Source: Betaproteobacteria bacterium MOLA814 (GTDB lineage: Bacteria; Pseudomonadota; Gammaproteobacteria; Burkholderiales; Burkholderiaceae_C). Taken from it: DNA of 64,000 bases. The stretch covers positions 1,318,225-1,382,224 of the forward strand of contig AYMW01000001.1 in NCBI GenBank assembly GCA_000496475.1. The letters run 5' to 3'. Position 1 is the first letter of the stretch. The number at the start of each line of letters is the position of its first letter. Of the stretch, positions 34,069 through 44,025 are shown one piece after another. Both the position numbers and the translations under genes were made by a program. Under the pieces are notes generated by a model, which saw nothing but the letters and a program-made list of their open reading frames with translations, was not told where the DNA came from and ran no database searches.

Positions 34069-34992
34069 ATGAATAATTTAGACCCGCAAGCCCTAGAGTG
34101 TTTGGCCGCCATTGTTGAAGAAGGTGGTTTCGAGCGTGCTGCACAACGGCTCAACATCACCCAGTCAGCGGTATCGCAGCGCTTGCGCGCGCTAGAGGCA
34201 CAGGCTGGTACGGTATTGGTGGTTCGAAGCCGCCCCCTGAGGGCCACGGCGGCGGGGCAGTTGTTCATCAAGCATACGAAGATGCTGCGCTTGTTGCGTG
34301 CCGACCTTGAGCGTGAGTGGCGTGACATAGCGCCTGGTCATGAGGGCAGCGGGGGTGAAGAAGAGGGCGTGTCTGTGGCCATCAACGCAGACAGTATTGC
34401 CACGTGGGCATTGCCGGCGCTGGACAGTTTGGCACGTTCCGGGGCACCCGTTGAAATTTTTGCCGATGACCAAGCCTTTACGCAGGATTGGCTGCGCCAA
34501 GGCCAAGTCATGGGCTGCGTGACCTCCATGAACCAAGTCTTGCGGGGCTGTCGCATGGTGGCATTGGGCAGCATGGATTACATAGCTGTGGCAACCCCAG
34601 ACTATGCGCACGCTCATGTGCCCAAAGGTTTAAGTGCACACAACTTTCACCGTTTGCAGTTCGTGGCCCACAACCGTAAAGACTTCATTCCGCGCGAATT
34701 CGTAGCCAAAGCCTTTGGCCTGAGTGCGCCAACGTTGCGACGTGTGTTCACACCCTCTAGCACCGCGCAGGTCCGCGTGACGCAAGCGGGCTGGGGTGTG
34801 GGTGTGTTGCCACGCTTGATGGTGCAAGACTTGGTCGACGCAGGTGAGCTGGTGCATTTGCTGCCCAGCTACAGCCACTGGGTGGACTTGTATTGGCACT
34901 GCTGGAACCTAGACTCCGATGTGCTGGCGAACCTCACCCTTGCCCTGACCGATGCGGCCAGCTTGAGTTTGCGCGCGCCTGCTCGGGGCTAG
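34069..34992 (+). CDS. argP: LysR-family regulator of the ArgP (IciA) type
   Basis: The 307-residue protein has the ArgP-style helix-turn-helix (LDPQALECLAAIVEEGGFERAAQRLNITQSAVSQRLRALEAQAGTVLVVRS) followed by an effector domain. ArgP senses Lys/Arg and usually controls the exporter gene argO or lysine genes. Here the neighbour across the divergent gap is dadA, and a LysE-type exporter (leuE-like) lies 14 kb away, so the target set is uncertain. Family assignment is good; gene-level orthology is moderate. Confidence 0.82.
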   Translation: MNNLDPQALECLAAIVEEGGFERAAQRLNITQSAVSQRLRALEAQAGTVLVVRSRPLRATAAGQLFIKHTKMLRLLRADLEREWRDIAPGHEGSGGEEEGVSVAINADSIATWALPALDSLARSGAPVEIFADDQAFTQDWLRQGQVMGCVTSMNQVLRGCRMVALGSMDYIAVATPDYAHAHVPKGLSAHNFHRLQFVAHNRKDFIPREFVAKAFGLSAPTLRRVFTPSSTAQVRVTQAGWGVGVLPRLMVQDLVDAGELVHLLPSYSHWVDLYWHCWNLDSDVLANLTLALTDAASLSLRAPARG

Positions 34993-35026
34993 CAGGCTTG
35001 CTGGTGGTGGCTTGTCCTGGGTTTCT

Positions 35027-35995
35027 TTAGCCTTGCGCCTGCGCACTTCGCGCCATGGTTTTCAGCAACCACTGATGGGCAGGGCTTTGCGAGCTGTGGC
35101 TGTGCCACAAGGCATCTACATGGACTTCTGGCACTTTCAATGGGAGTTCGCGCACCACCAAGGCACGTCCCATGCCTGTGGTCTCCACAAAGTGGGCGGG
35201 CAGTACCGTCAGCAAGTCAGAGCTGGCCACCACCCGTCCGGCAGTAAAGAACTGGTTGACAGTCATGACCACGCGGCGCTGGTGGCCCAGCATGCGCAGC
35301 GCCTCATCTACAAACCCAAAAGGGCGACCGGAGAAGCTCACCAACAAGTGTCTGGCATTGCAGTAGCCGTCTAGATTCAGGCCAGGCTGTTTGGCCATGG
35401 GGTGTTCGCGGCGCATGACCACCACGTACCGCCCGCTGTACAAGCGTTGAGAGTCGTAGCTCGGCCTTGCTTCTTGCAAATGCACCGCGGCCAACTCAGC
35501 CATGACACCGGGAAAGTGTCCAATGGCCATGTCCGCTTCTCGCGATTCGAGTAGGGGCCTTGGGTCGCGTGTGGTCAAGGGCAATACCCGTACGCTCAAG
35601 CCCGGTGCCTCGCTGTTGAGCGTGTGAACCACTGCTGGCATGAGTTTGGCCGCTGTTGCGTCCGACATGGCCAGCATGAATGTGTCGCCCGCGCTTGCGG
35701 GGTCAAACGCGCCGGGTGCAATGGATTCGCGCAGCAGCGCCAGAGCGCTTCTGACCGATGGCCACAGCGCAACGGCCTTGGCGGTTGGCTCAATGCCGTA
35801 GCCGCTTCGTTTGACCAAATCGTCTTGCAAGACACTGCGCAGGCGTCGCAAAGCGTTGCTGACCGCAGGCTGGGTCATCGCTAAGTTGTCCGCAGCCCGC
35901 GTGAGATTGCGTTCGGACATGACTTCGTCAAAGACACGCAGCAGGTTGAGGTCTAGTTGTCTAAAGTTAATAAGCTTGTTAAAAGAGTCTGGCAT
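35027..35995 (-). CDS. LysR-family transcriptional regulator
   Basis: The 322-residue protein has a winged HTH typical of the NodD/LinR/NahR branch ([54 protein letters not shown]) and an effector-binding domain. The inducer is unknown. It is divergent from the 171-residue membrane protein gene at 36097, whose control it may exert. The ends of this gene and of the ArgP-like gene are convergent with a 34-base gap. Confidence 0.9.
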   Translation of the reverse strand: MPDSFNKLINFRQLDLNLLRVFDEVMSERNLTRAADNLAMTQPAVSNALRRLRSVLQDDLVKRSGYGIEPTAKAVALWPSVRSALALLRESIAPGAFDPASAGDTFMLAMSDATAAKLMPAVVHTLNSEAPGLSVRVLPLTTRDPRPLLESREADMAIGHFPGVMAELAAVHLQEARPSYDSQRLYSGRYVVVMRREHPMAKQPGLNLDGYCNARHLLVSFSGRPFGFVDEALRMLGHQRRVVMTVNQFFTAGRVVASSDLLTVLPAHFVETTGMGRALVVRELPLKVPEVHVDALWHSHSSQSPAHQWLLKTMARSAQAQG

Positions 35996-36096
35996 ACATT
36001 CACATTATGAATGGTATCTATTACAAAGATAAATTAGCAAGAAATCAGGGTTTACCCTATAGTTACCATATTGCTTATCTAAACGGAGAAAAAAAC

Positions 36097-36612
36097 ATGT
36101 CTACACAGACCGCTTCAACCTTCAGTGCCACGTCAAGTTTGCGTCCAGCACGCGCCCCACGTCCCCAAGCCCCCGCATTAACAGCGGCTTTGTTGGCTGC
36201 AGTAACCGCGCTGGCAGTGTTGCTGGCTGACCGCTACATCAGCGTGCTCACAGAAAACTACCTCATGGCCGCTTGGTTGATCATGTGGGCGGTTGTATTT
36301 GTTGCCTTTGTTGGTCTGCGCCCTGCAGCACGCCGTGTGGCCCTGCGCTTGCAAGCCATGGGCAACCGCTACGCTGCCCATTTGGCAGACCAGCGTTCAC
36401 AAGCGCGCTTCATGGACATGGCCATGCGTGATCCTCGCATCATGGCGGAGCTCAACGTTGCGCGTAGCCGGGCCAGCGAGCAGTGCAACACATTTGATGA
36501 AGCGTTGACTCCATTGGGTATGGCCGGTGCGGTTGTTGAGCGCACCAGCGTTGCCAAGCCAAGTGCTGGCACGCAAGCGCGTCAGCGTTTGTCAAACCTG
36601 TACTACATCTAA
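36097..36612 (+). CDS. Conserved membrane protein of unknown function
   Basis: ATG 36097 with CGGAGAA upstream decides the start (171 residues). The protein has a Pro/Ala/Arg-rich N-terminus, two membrane helices (about residues 29-47 and 57-78: LTAALLAAVTALAVLLADRY, YLMAAWLIMWAVVFVAFVGL) and a soluble, charged C-terminal half ending RQRLSNLYYI. The C-terminal part holds AAHLADQRSQARFMDMAMRDPRIMAELNVARSRA, probably helical. I do not recognise a characterised family. Divergence from a LysR gene and a strong terminator behind it make it a well-defined single-gene unit. Confidence 0.75.
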   Translation: MSTQTASTFSATSSLRPARAPRPQAPALTAALLAAVTALAVLLADRYISVLTENYLMAAWLIMWAVVFVAFVGLRPAARRVALRLQAMGNRYAAHLADQRSQARFMDMAMRDPRIMAELNVARSRASEQCNTFDEALTPLGMAGAVVERTSVAKPSAGTQARQRLSNLYYI

Positions 36613-36659
36613 GTGCTGCGAGTACCGCCACAAGGCGGTGCTTGTTTGGTCGCCGCATC

Positions 36660-36693
36660 AAGCCGCCCAGCGTAACGCTTAGGCGGCTTTTTT
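36660..36693 (+). terminator. Rho-independent terminator
   Basis: AAGCCGCC pairs with GGCGGCTT, with an inner AGCG/CGCT stem, followed by a T-run to 36693. It ends the membrane protein gene. Confidence 0.85.
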
Positions 36694-36753
36694 GTGCTCG
36701 AACAACGCACAACAAGCGCTGAATAAAAACGACTCAGCTGGGCTTTTATGCAC

Positions 36754-38592
36754 TCACAGCTTGGCTGACCATGAAGCCTTGGTGTCCACCAATGCGGGGG
36801 GCAGGTTGTGTGAGAGCTTGTCAAACAGCTCTTGGTGCAACGCCAACTCGTCGCGCCAAGATTGGCTGTCAATGCTGGTGACTGCGTCAAACTGTGCCGC
36901 GCTGAAATCAAGACCGTCCCAGTGCAAGTCGGCGTAGGTCGGCGTGACGCCGGCCATGTGCTCAACGCCGTTGCCGTTGCCCTCTATGCGGTCGATCATC
37001 CACTTCAAGACGCGCATGTTTTCGCCAAAACCTGGCCAGACAAACTTGCCGTCCTCGCCCTTGCGAAACCAGTTGGTGGTGAAGATTTTGGGCAATGTAG
37101 CGCCAGTGTTGCTAAGGCGCTCGCCCATATTTAGCCAATGCTGAAAGTAATCACTCATGTTGTAGCCGGCAAAAGGCAACATGGCAAACGGGTCACGCCG
37201 CACCACACCTTGCGCGCCAAAAGCGGCAGCAGTGGTTTCTGAACCCATGGTTGCGGCCATGTAGACACCTTCTGTCCAGTTGCGTGCCTCTGTGACCAGA
37301 GGCACGGTGGTGGATCGGCGCCCACCAAAAATAAAGGCGTCAATCGCGACACCTTGTGGGTCGTCCCAAGCCTCGTCTAATGCGGGATTGTTGGTGGCGG
37401 CCACGGTAAAGCGTGCGTTAGGGTGTGCAGCTTTGGCGCCCGTTTCGGCAGCAACAGCAGGCGTCCAATCGCGGCCCTGCCAGTCAATCGCGTGAGCGGG
37501 TGCTGGGCCCATGCCCTCCCACCACACGTCGCCATCATCGGTGAGTGCCACATTGGTGAATATGGCGTCGCGGTCTAGGCTCTTCATGCAGTTGGGGTTG
37601 GTTTGCATGTTGGTGCCAGGTGCCACGCCAAAGTAGCCAGCTTCTGGGTTGATGGCGCGCAAGCGACCTTGCTCATCGGGCTTGATCCACGCAATGTCGT
37701 CGCCGATTGTGGTGACTTTCCAACCCTCAAACCCTGTCGGCGGAATCAGCATGGCGAAATTGGTTTTCCCACAAGCGCTGGGAAAAGCTGCTGCAACATG
37801 GTATTTCTTGCCCTGCGGGTTGGTCACGCCTAAGATCAGCATGTGTTCAGCCAGCCAACCTTGGGCTTGGCCCATGGTCGACGCAATACGCAACGCAAAA
37901 CACTTCTTGCCCAGCAGGGCATTGCCGCCGTAGCCAGAACCATAAGACCAAATTTCACGCGTCTTAGGAAAGTGCACGATGTATTTGGTGGTGGGGTTAC
38001 AGGGCCATGGCACATCGGTTTGGCCAGCGGCCAATGGTGCACCGACGGTGTGCATGCACGGTACAAATGCGCCATCGTCACCCAATACATCCAAAACGGC
38101 TGTGCCCATGCGCGTCATCAAGCGCATGTTGACAGCCACATAGGCACTGTCGGAGAGTTCAACGCCGATGTGCGCAATGGGTGAGCCCAGCGGACCCATA
38201 GAAAATGGCACAACATACAAGGTGCGACCAACCATTGAGCCAGCAAACAAAGGGTTTAAGGTGGCCCGCATGTCTGCGGGCTCCATCCAGTTGTTGGTGG
38301 GGCCGGCGTCTTCTTTCTTATCTGAACAAATAAAAGTGCGGTCCTCAACGCGCGCAACGTCTGATGGGTCAGAACAGGCTAAAAAAGAATTGGGGCGCTT
38401 GGATGGGTTCAAGCGCTTCATGGTGCCGCTGGCAACCATTTGCTCACACAGCAAGTCGTATTCAGCCTGGCTGCCGTCACACCAATGGACGTGGGCAGCT
38501 TGGGTGAGGTTGGCCATGTCTTGCACCCAAGCCAATAGCCGTGTGTGGTGGACGTGTGCGGGGGCGTTGATAGCGATGGTTGGCGTGCTCAT
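36754..38592 (-). CDS. pckG: Phosphoenolpyruvate carboxykinase (GTP)
   Basis: The 612-residue enzyme converts oxaloacetate and GTP to PEP, the entry to gluconeogenesis. The GTP-type P-loop [16 protein letters not shown], the metal/substrate segment [30 protein letters not shown] and [14 protein letters not shown] are diagnostic for PckG rather than the ATP-dependent PckA. The start [29 protein letters not shown] fits homologues, with AGGAGAA before the ATG. A long leader with an inverted repeat precedes it. Confidence 0.97.
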   Translation of the reverse strand: MSTPTIAINAPAHVHHTRLLAWVQDMANLTQAAHVHWCDGSQAEYDLLCEQMVASGTMKRLNPSKRPNSFLACSDPSDVARVEDRTFICSDKKEDAGPTNNWMEPADMRATLNPLFAGSMVGRTLYVVPFSMGPLGSPIAHIGVELSDSAYVAVNMRLMTRMGTAVLDVLGDDGAFVPCMHTVGAPLAAGQTDVPWPCNPTTKYIVHFPKTREIWSYGSGYGGNALLGKKCFALRIASTMGQAQGWLAEHMLILGVTNPQGKKYHVAAAFPSACGKTNFAMLIPPTGFEGWKVTTIGDDIAWIKPDEQGRLRAINPEAGYFGVAPGTNMQTNPNCMKSLDRDAIFTNVALTDDGDVWWEGMGPAPAHAIDWQGRDWTPAVAAETGAKAAHPNARFTVAATNNPALDEAWDDPQGVAIDAFIFGGRRSTTVPLVTEARNWTEGVYMAATMGSETTAAAFGAQGVVRRDPFAMLPFAGYNMSDYFQHWLNMGERLSNTGATLPKIFTTNWFRKGEDGKFVWPGFGENMRVLKWMIDRIEGNGNGVEHMAGVTPTYADLHWDGLDFSAAQFDAVTSIDSQSWRDELALHQELFDKLSHNLPPALVDTKASWSAKL

Positions 38593-38610
38593 GCAGTACT
38601 TCTCCTAAAT

Positions 38611-38671
38611 GAATAAACAGCGTGGCACCTGACGTCGTTTGCAAGCTTGGCAAAGTGGGCGTTGTTTATTC
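38611..38671 (-). other. Spaced inverted repeat in the pckG leader
   Basis: The 345-base gap 38593-38937 has no gene I can support. In it, GAATAAACA (38611-38619) and TGTTTATTC (38663-38671) are perfect 9-base arms 43 bases apart, close to the pckG start. They could fold in the transcript or be paired protein-binding half-sites. The rest is AT-rich with no clear motif. Confidence 0.4.
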
Positions 38672-38937
38672 ACTGACAAAAGTTGATTCAGCACAGTCCA
38701 GATAAGGCCTGTGTCACCGGATAAAACTGGGCACACATGGGTGTGGCGTGCAAGCTTTGACCAATTGGTGTCTTGCCGTAATGGAAAGAACTGCTTTATT
38801 TTAGAGAGCGCAAACAGGAGTTACCAAGTGGTTACATGCAAAACATGCATATATACATAATCAAAACAATACATAGTGGCGATTCCGGGCGAAAAAAAAC
38901 AGCACGCATGCTGTCTATTGGCTGCCCCCCAGGAGGG

Positions 38938-39084
38938 CTACGCCATGAATACGGCGATAAAAGCCAGTAAGAACATCAAAATAGCGCCAGCAACAGGCAG
39001 CACTATAGGCATCTTGTGAACAATGCTTTCAACAATATCTTGCTCGACGTGTTCTGCACCGTGTTGCTTAGGATCATCAGACAT
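38938..39084 (-). CDS. Small single-span membrane protein (48 residues)
   Basis: ATG 39084 has a good GGAG site eight bases upstream. The protein reads MSDDPKQHGAEHVEQDIVES, a charged N-terminal half, then a single helix of about 20 residues (IVLPVAGAILMFLLAFIAVFMA). The acidic/His-rich cytoplasmic head and Pro-then-helix pattern resemble tiny conserved membrane proteins seen in this group of bacteria, whose function is unknown to me. It stands alone, facing the same way as pckG and the MscS-type gene. Confidence 0.7.
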   Translation of the reverse strand: MSDDPKQHGAEHVEQDIVESIVHKMPIVLPVAGAILMFLLAFIAVFMA

Positions 39085-39492
39085 AATCGGCTCCAAATGT
39101 GGGTGTGAGCGTGAATAACACCCACTAATGAGTTCATTTTAACTTAATCTTTAACCACGCGAAAACCGCAACAAAACATCATCTATACACATTGGAAATA
39201 GGTGCTTGTGCAAGCATGCGCTGTGCCTTTCAAACGGGAAAGGCTGTGTAAATAGAGAGAAAACAATGGTTTAAAACAGATGGCGTGTGCACATGGCGGT
39301 ATTGATGCCAGCGGCAGCAAGTTTGACCGGTTGCGCAGCCAGTGTCTGCATGACCAGCCGTTGCCGACCCAGTCAGTTGCCTGACCACGTGGCGATTTAT
39401 TAAGGCGCCAGCTGATGCGCCCACAGCGTTGAGCCACAACGCAACAACGCCCGCTTTAACAGCAACCAAAGCGGGCGTTGTGCACCCGTAAT
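39085..39492. other. Intergenic region with a strong hairpin
   Basis: No gene is supported in these 408 bases. A possible 36-codon lipoprotein-like reading at 39293-39403 lacks a ribosome-binding site. At 39444-39481 ACAACGCCCGCTTT and AAAGCGGGCGTTGT form a perfect 14-bp stem with a 10-base loop, just past the MscS-type gene's stop; it likely ends that message although no T-run follows. Confidence 0.55.
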
Positions 39493-40953
39493 TTACTTGT
39501 TGTTGCGGTAATCGGCCAACCATTGCTTGGCCAACTCGCCCGCGGCCTCTCGCCCACCAAGTCCAAAAGCCACCGCAAACGCCACAGCCAACGCGCCCAG
39601 CACCAGCGCAAAAGCCAAGTTCACAATGTCGTCGGCAATGCCCATGGCGCGTAGCCCCATGGCCAGTACCAAGCCTAAAATAGCCAAGCGCGCAATGCGT
39701 GCCAAGCCAGAGCTCTTGCTGCCAGCGGCCTGGTCAATGGCGTTAAAAGCCAGGTTGGACAACCAAAAGCCGACCATCAAAATGACGCTGCCCAGCAACA
39801 CGTTGGCACCAAACTGTATAAAGGTTGTAACCAAGGCACCAAACTGCTCAAAGCCTAGCAAACGCGCTGCCTCAACGGCGGCAAACAGCATGGCAAAAAA
39901 CACAAACAAGCGACCCGCCACGGCTGTGATGGGCGTACGCTTGAACACCTGTCCCAAGCCAACTTGCTCAGGCCAGCCGTCAATACCCAAAGCCGCCAGC
40001 AGGCTGCAGATCAAACCAGCAACAAAGCGTGCCACCACCCACGTGACCAGCAGTATCAGCGCAGCGGCAACCAGTGACGGTACGATGGCCACAACCATGT
40101 TGAGCATGTTGGTGGCGGGGCCAGATATGGACTCTATGCGCAGCGCATCGAGGGCTGCAATCAGCGACGGTATAAAGACCGCTAAAAATACAACAATGCC
40201 GGCTAAGTGCGACAGTTTGAGCGAGCTGCTCAAGCCAGCTTGAGATGCCCAGTCGTCGCTTCCCATGCTCGACAACAACTGCATGACCAGTTGTTGCAAG
40301 ACTTTGGCAACCAGCCAGCCTACGCCACCCACGACAACAGCGGCCACAATATTGGGTACAAATGACAAAGCTTGCGTGAGCATGGCGTTAACTGGGTCCA
40401 GCAAAGCGCGCATATTTAGGGCTTGCAGCACAGCTGGTACAAACAACAAAATAACCAGCCAAAATAGCATCTGTCCCAAGCGCTCGCCTATGGGGGGCAT
40501 GTGGGCTGATGTGGGTAGTTTGTCGTCTAGCTTGCCGGCGCTCATGGCTTTGTTGACCGCGCCACGAACAATGGACGCCGCCAACCATGCCACCACACCC
40601 AAAGCCGCCGCCGCGAGCAAGCGAGGTGTAAATTCAAGCAGCTGGTTGGTCATGCCAGACAGAGGGCCACTGTCCAAATTCAACTCAACCGTATTGAGCG
40701 CAGCGCCCAGACCCAGCAATATAACCAGCCAAAACAAGGCCCCAGCAATCAAGCCTTGCCAGTTCATAGGCGTGCCCAGTGCGTCTTGCATGCGGTCATT
40801 GAGTTTGATCTTGCTAAGTGCGACATGCGTTGCTGCGCGAGCAATCACCGCTAACAACCAAGCAACCACAACAACGGTTAGTGCACCCAGCCATTGCATA
40901 AGGCTTTGCCCCAAGCTGTTTTGCAGCGTGTTCCAAAAAGATTGAATTTCCAT
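39493..40953 (-). CDS. Multi-helix mechanosensitive channel-like protein (conserved TM-helix repeats)
   Basis: The 486-residue protein has about ten or more membrane helices arranged as repeated units (LGVVAWLAASIVRGAVNKA, VGGVGWLVAKVLQQLVMQLL, LILLVTWVVARFVAGLICSLL, ILMVGFWLSNLAFNAID), each ending in a soluble LDD/DDW-type stretch. It ends with the MscS-like phrase AFALVLGALAVAFAVAFGLGGREAAGELAKQWL. This is the CmpX/TM-helix-repeat class related to MscS, for which channel function is suggested but poorly shown. Inner membrane. Confidence 0.85.
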   Translation of the reverse strand: MEIQSFWNTLQNSLGQSLMQWLGALTVVVVAWLLAVIARAATHVALSKIKLNDRMQDALGTPMNWQGLIAGALFWLVILLGLGAALNTVELNLDSGPLSGMTNQLLEFTPRLLAAAALGVVAWLAASIVRGAVNKAMSAGKLDDKLPTSAHMPPIGERLGQMLFWLVILLFVPAVLQALNMRALLDPVNAMLTQALSFVPNIVAAVVVGGVGWLVAKVLQQLVMQLLSSMGSDDWASQAGLSSSLKLSHLAGIVVFLAVFIPSLIAALDALRIESISGPATNMLNMVVAIVPSLVAAALILLVTWVVARFVAGLICSLLAALGIDGWPEQVGLGQVFKRTPITAVAGRLFVFFAMLFAAVEAARLLGFEQFGALVTTFIQFGANVLLGSVILMVGFWLSNLAFNAIDQAAGSKSSGLARIARLAILGLVLAMGLRAMGIADDIVNLAFALVLGALAVAFAVAFGLGGREAAGELAKQWLADYRNNK

Positions 40954-41012
40954 AGGTCAGACTCCCAAAGACATGTGTGTAAACAGCATTTTTGCTGCGC
41001 ATAAAGCAGTTA

Positions 41013-41079
41013 AGTAATTATTTTTAATAAATACTAAAGGTTATATGGCTAAATTAATAGTTAAAAAATAGTAATTATT
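41013..41079. repeat. AT-rich direct repeats before kynB
   Basis: AGTAATTATT occurs at 41013-41022 and again at 41070-41079 in a very AT-rich stretch of the divergent gap upstream of the kyn operon. It could be a site for an Lrp-like regulator such as KynR, but no kynR gene is adjacent. Confidence 0.3.
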
Positions 41080-41167
41080 GGCCAAATGCGAGGTTGCGTA
41101 TTGGGGCGCAGCAGCGTTGGTAATAAGCGACACCGCTGACAGAGTGGGGGTGCTACCTTGCACCGTT

Positions 41168-41812
41168 ATGCAGCACATCTTCGATATTTCCCCGCCAGTT
41201 ACAGCCGATGCGGCGGTATTCCCAGGTGACACGCGCTACCAACAGACCCCTCATTTCTCGCACGGCCCTGACTGTCCGGTGAGCGTGCATGCCATTCACA
41301 TGTCGCCTCATACGGGGGCACATGCCGATGCGCCTATGCATTACAGGGCCGGTGGTGCTGGTGTTGGCGCGCTGGCGCTTGAGCCCTACATAGGTGTGTG
41401 CCGCGTCATTGATTGCAGGGCCAGTGTGGGCTTGGTGCAGCCCGCTGATGTGGCACACGCCTTGCAAGACTTACCGCCCCGTGTGTTGCTGCAAACATCG
41501 GGGCAAGCCAGCCAGTCTTGGGACCGCTTCACCGCAATAGCGCCCGCGACCTTGCACGCGTTGCAAGCGGCAAACCCCGAGCTGAGTTTGATTGGCATAG
41601 ACACCCCAAGCCTTGACCCCGCTAACAGCCAGCAACTGCCCAGCCATAAGGCTGTGTTTGGGTTGGCGCTGCGGGTGCTGGAGAACCTGGTGCTAGACGA
41701 CGTGGCGCCGGGAGACTACGAACTCATTGCTTTGCCGCTCAAGCTCATGGACTGCGATGCCTCGCCGGTGCGGGCCATTTTGCGCACCTTGGCTACACAC
41801 CAAGTAGGCTGA
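41168..41812 (+). CDS. kynB: Kynurenine formamidase KynB
   Basis: ATG 41168 gives 214 residues. The metal-site signature HTGAHADAPMHY and the start FDISPPVTADAAVFPGDTRYQ mark the cyclase-like formamidase family. It hydrolyses N-formylkynurenine to kynurenine and formate, the second step of tryptophan catabolism. In-frame upstream ATG/GTG codons from 41078 add a non-homologous leader. kynU follows after 74 bases and kynA overlaps kynU, so the whole pathway to anthranilate is one operon. Confidence 0.95.
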   Translation: MQHIFDISPPVTADAAVFPGDTRYQQTPHFSHGPDCPVSVHAIHMSPHTGAHADAPMHYRAGGAGVGALALEPYIGVCRVIDCRASVGLVQPADVAHALQDLPPRVLLQTSGQASQSWDRFTAIAPATLHALQAANPELSLIGIDTPSLDPANSQQLPSHKAVFGLALRVLENLVLDDVAPGDYELIALPLKLMDCDASPVRAILRTLATHQVG

Positions 41813-41886
41813 TTGATCGTACACCTGCAGCAATACAAATTTACACCCACATACAAATACACCGTCTCCAGAGCATACATAAGACC

Positions 41887-43179
41887 ATGAATAAGCGCAC
41901 CGATCACATCACACGCGAGGCCTGCATAGCGCTAGACCAGCACGACCCACTGGGCGCCATACGCGACGCATTTGTGCTGCCAGCGTCCACCATTTACCTA
42001 GACGGCAACTCGTTGGGCGCATTGCCCAAAGCAACAGCAGCCGCAGTGGCCAAGGTCGTGACCCAAGAGTGGGGGCAAGACCTCATTCAAAGCTGGAACA
42101 CAGCAGGCTGGTTTATGTCGCCTCAGCATCAAGGCAACCGGTTGGCATCGATAGTGGGCGCGGGTCCGGGCGAGCTGGTCATTACTGACACCACCAGTGT
42201 GAACTTGTACAAAGTGCTGTGCGCCGCAGCAGAACTGGCGCGCAAGCAGCACCCCAGTAAACGCGTGCTGCTGAGTGAGACCAGCAACTTCCCCACCGAC
42301 TTGTACATGGCCCAGTCTGTGTGCAAGCACTACGACTTGCGCCTAGAACTGACCGATGCCAAAGGTCTGGCATCAGCGCTCAACGGCGACGTTGCGGTAC
42401 TCATGCTCACCCATGTGAACTACCGAACAGGGGCCATGTATGACATGGCAGGTGTGACACAGGCGGCGCACGGTGTGGGCGCTTTAACTGTGTGGGACTT
42501 GGCGCACAGCGCCGGAGCTGTACCCGTTGATTTAAACAGCGCCAACGCCGATTACGCGGTGGGCTGTGGCTACAAGTATTTAAATGGCGGTCCCGGTGCG
42601 CCAGCGTTTGTGTGGGCCAATTCGCGCGTGGTGAGCGCCACCAAGCAACCATTGAGCGGTTGGTGGGGGCACGCATCGCCGTTTGCATTCGATGCAAACT
42701 ACGTGCCGCAAGTCGGCATAGACCAGTACTTATGCGGCACCCAATCTATGTTGGCCATGGCGGCGATGGCCTGCGGTCTAGACGTGTTTGAACAAGCCAA
42801 TGCCGTAGGCGGTATGACCGCCATTCGCGCCAAGTCCTTGGCACTCACAGATGTATTCATGGATTTGTGCGCGGCGCGATGCACCGAATTTGGCTTGGTC
42901 AACGTGACACCAACAGCCCATCAAACGCGCGGCTCACACGTGAGCCTGGCCGCGCCGAATGGCGGATATGCCATGATGCAGGCCTTGATTGCGCGCGGCG
43001 TGGTGGGTGATTTCAGAGGCGGTGGCGCCACGGGTGAGGCCGACTTGTTGCGCTTCGGCTTGACGCCGTTGTACACACGCTTTGTCGATGTGTGGGACGC
43101 GGTAGAACACATGGTGCGTATGCTGCAAGCGAATGAATGGCAGCGCAGCGAATTCAACCGCACCCAGGCGGTCACATGA
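41887..43179 (+). CDS. kynU: Kynureninase KynU
   Basis: The 430-residue PLP enzyme cleaves kynurenine to anthranilate and alanine. The start [31 protein letters not shown], the cofactor region [16 protein letters not shown] and the PLP lysine in [18 protein letters not shown] are typical. [18 protein letters not shown] near the C-terminal third also matches. The last codons overlap the kynA start (ATGA). Confidence 0.97.
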   Translation: MNKRTDHITREACIALDQHDPLGAIRDAFVLPASTIYLDGNSLGALPKATAAAVAKVVTQEWGQDLIQSWNTAGWFMSPQHQGNRLASIVGAGPGELVITDTTSVNLYKVLCAAAELARKQHPSKRVLLSETSNFPTDLYMAQSVCKHYDLRLELTDAKGLASALNGDVAVLMLTHVNYRTGAMYDMAGVTQAAHGVGALTVWDLAHSAGAVPVDLNSANADYAVGCGYKYLNGGPGAPAFVWANSRVVSATKQPLSGWWGHASPFAFDANYVPQVGIDQYLCGTQSMLAMAAMACGLDVFEQANAVGGMTAIRAKSLALTDVFMDLCAARCTEFGLVNVTPTAHQTRGSHVSLAAPNGGYAMMQALIARGVVGDFRGGGATGEADLLRFGLTPLYTRFVDVWDAVEHMVRMLQANEWQRSEFNRTQAVT

Positions 43180-44015
43180 AAAATCCCGCAGAGACCGTGG
43201 CAAGCGAAGGTGCAAAGCTAGACTACTCAAGCGACATGACCTACGGAGATTACTTGCACCTAGACGAGATCCTGGGCGCTCAGCAACCCTTGTCGCCTGT
43301 GCATGACGAGATGCTATTCATCGTGCAGCACCAAACCAGCGAGCTGTGGATGAAGCTGATGCTGCACGAGTTGGCAGGGGCTATGCAGGCTTTACAAAAC
43401 GGCCACTTTAACGTGGCGTTCAAAATGCTGGCGCGGGTCAGTCGCATCATGTCGCAGCTGGTGAGCGCGTGGGATGTGTTGGCAACCATGACGCCACCAG
43501 AGTACACCGCATTGCGCCCTTATTTGGCCAATTCCAGCGGCTTCCAAAGCGCGCAATACCGCTGCATCGAGTTTGCGCTGGGCAATAAAAATGCCGCCAT
43601 GCTTAAGCCCCATGCGCACAAGCCAGAGTTGTTGGCCATGGTGCAGCGCGCCTATGATGCACCCTCTTTGTATGACATAGCCATTGGCTTGCTGGCCAGA
43701 GCGCACCTGCCCATTGAGGCGCACAACTTGGCGCGTGATTGGCGACAAAGCCACACCAGTAGCCCCAATGTGCAAGCGGCTTGGATGGTGGTGTATCAAG
43801 ACTCTTCTCAGTACTGGGACTTGTACCAGCTGGGAGAAAAACTCACAGATATTGAAGACACGTTTCGGCTGTGGCGTTTTCGGCACTTAACAACCGTTGA
43901 GCGCATTATTGGTATGCGTCGCGGCACAGGTGGCACCAGTGGCACAGGCTACTTGCGCGCCATGCTGGACGTGGTGTTGTTTCCGGAGATTTGGCAGGTG
44001 CGCGCAGAGTTGTAA
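43176..44015 (+). CDS. kynA: Tryptophan 2,3-dioxygenase KynA
   Basis: ATG 43176 overlaps the kynU stop and gives 279 residues. The heme enzyme opens the indole ring of L-tryptophan. The signatures [43 protein letters not shown] and [18 protein letters not shown] are diagnostic. It is last in the operon although it catalyses the first step. Convergent with recQ, 10 bases apart. Confidence 0.97.
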   Translation: MKNPAETVASEGAKLDYSSDMTYGDYLHLDEILGAQQPLSPVHDEMLFIVQHQTSELWMKLMLHELAGAMQALQNGHFNVAFKMLARVSRIMSQLVSAWDVLATMTPPEYTALRPYLANSSGFQSAQYRCIEFALGNKNAAMLKPHAHKPELLAMVQRAYDAPSLYDIAIGLLARAHLPIEAHNLARDWRQSHTSSPNVQAAWMVVYQDSSQYWDLYQLGEKLTDIEDTFRLWRFRHLTTVERIIGMRRGTGGTSGTGYLRAMLDVVLFPEIWQVRAEL

Positions 44016-44025
44016 AGCCGTCAGC

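Noticed and set aside
39293-39403. 36-codon lipoprotein-like reading frame (SLTGC lipobox)
   Set aside because: The leader has no positive charge, there is no ribosome-binding site, and the tail is too short to judge. Not supportable as a gene.
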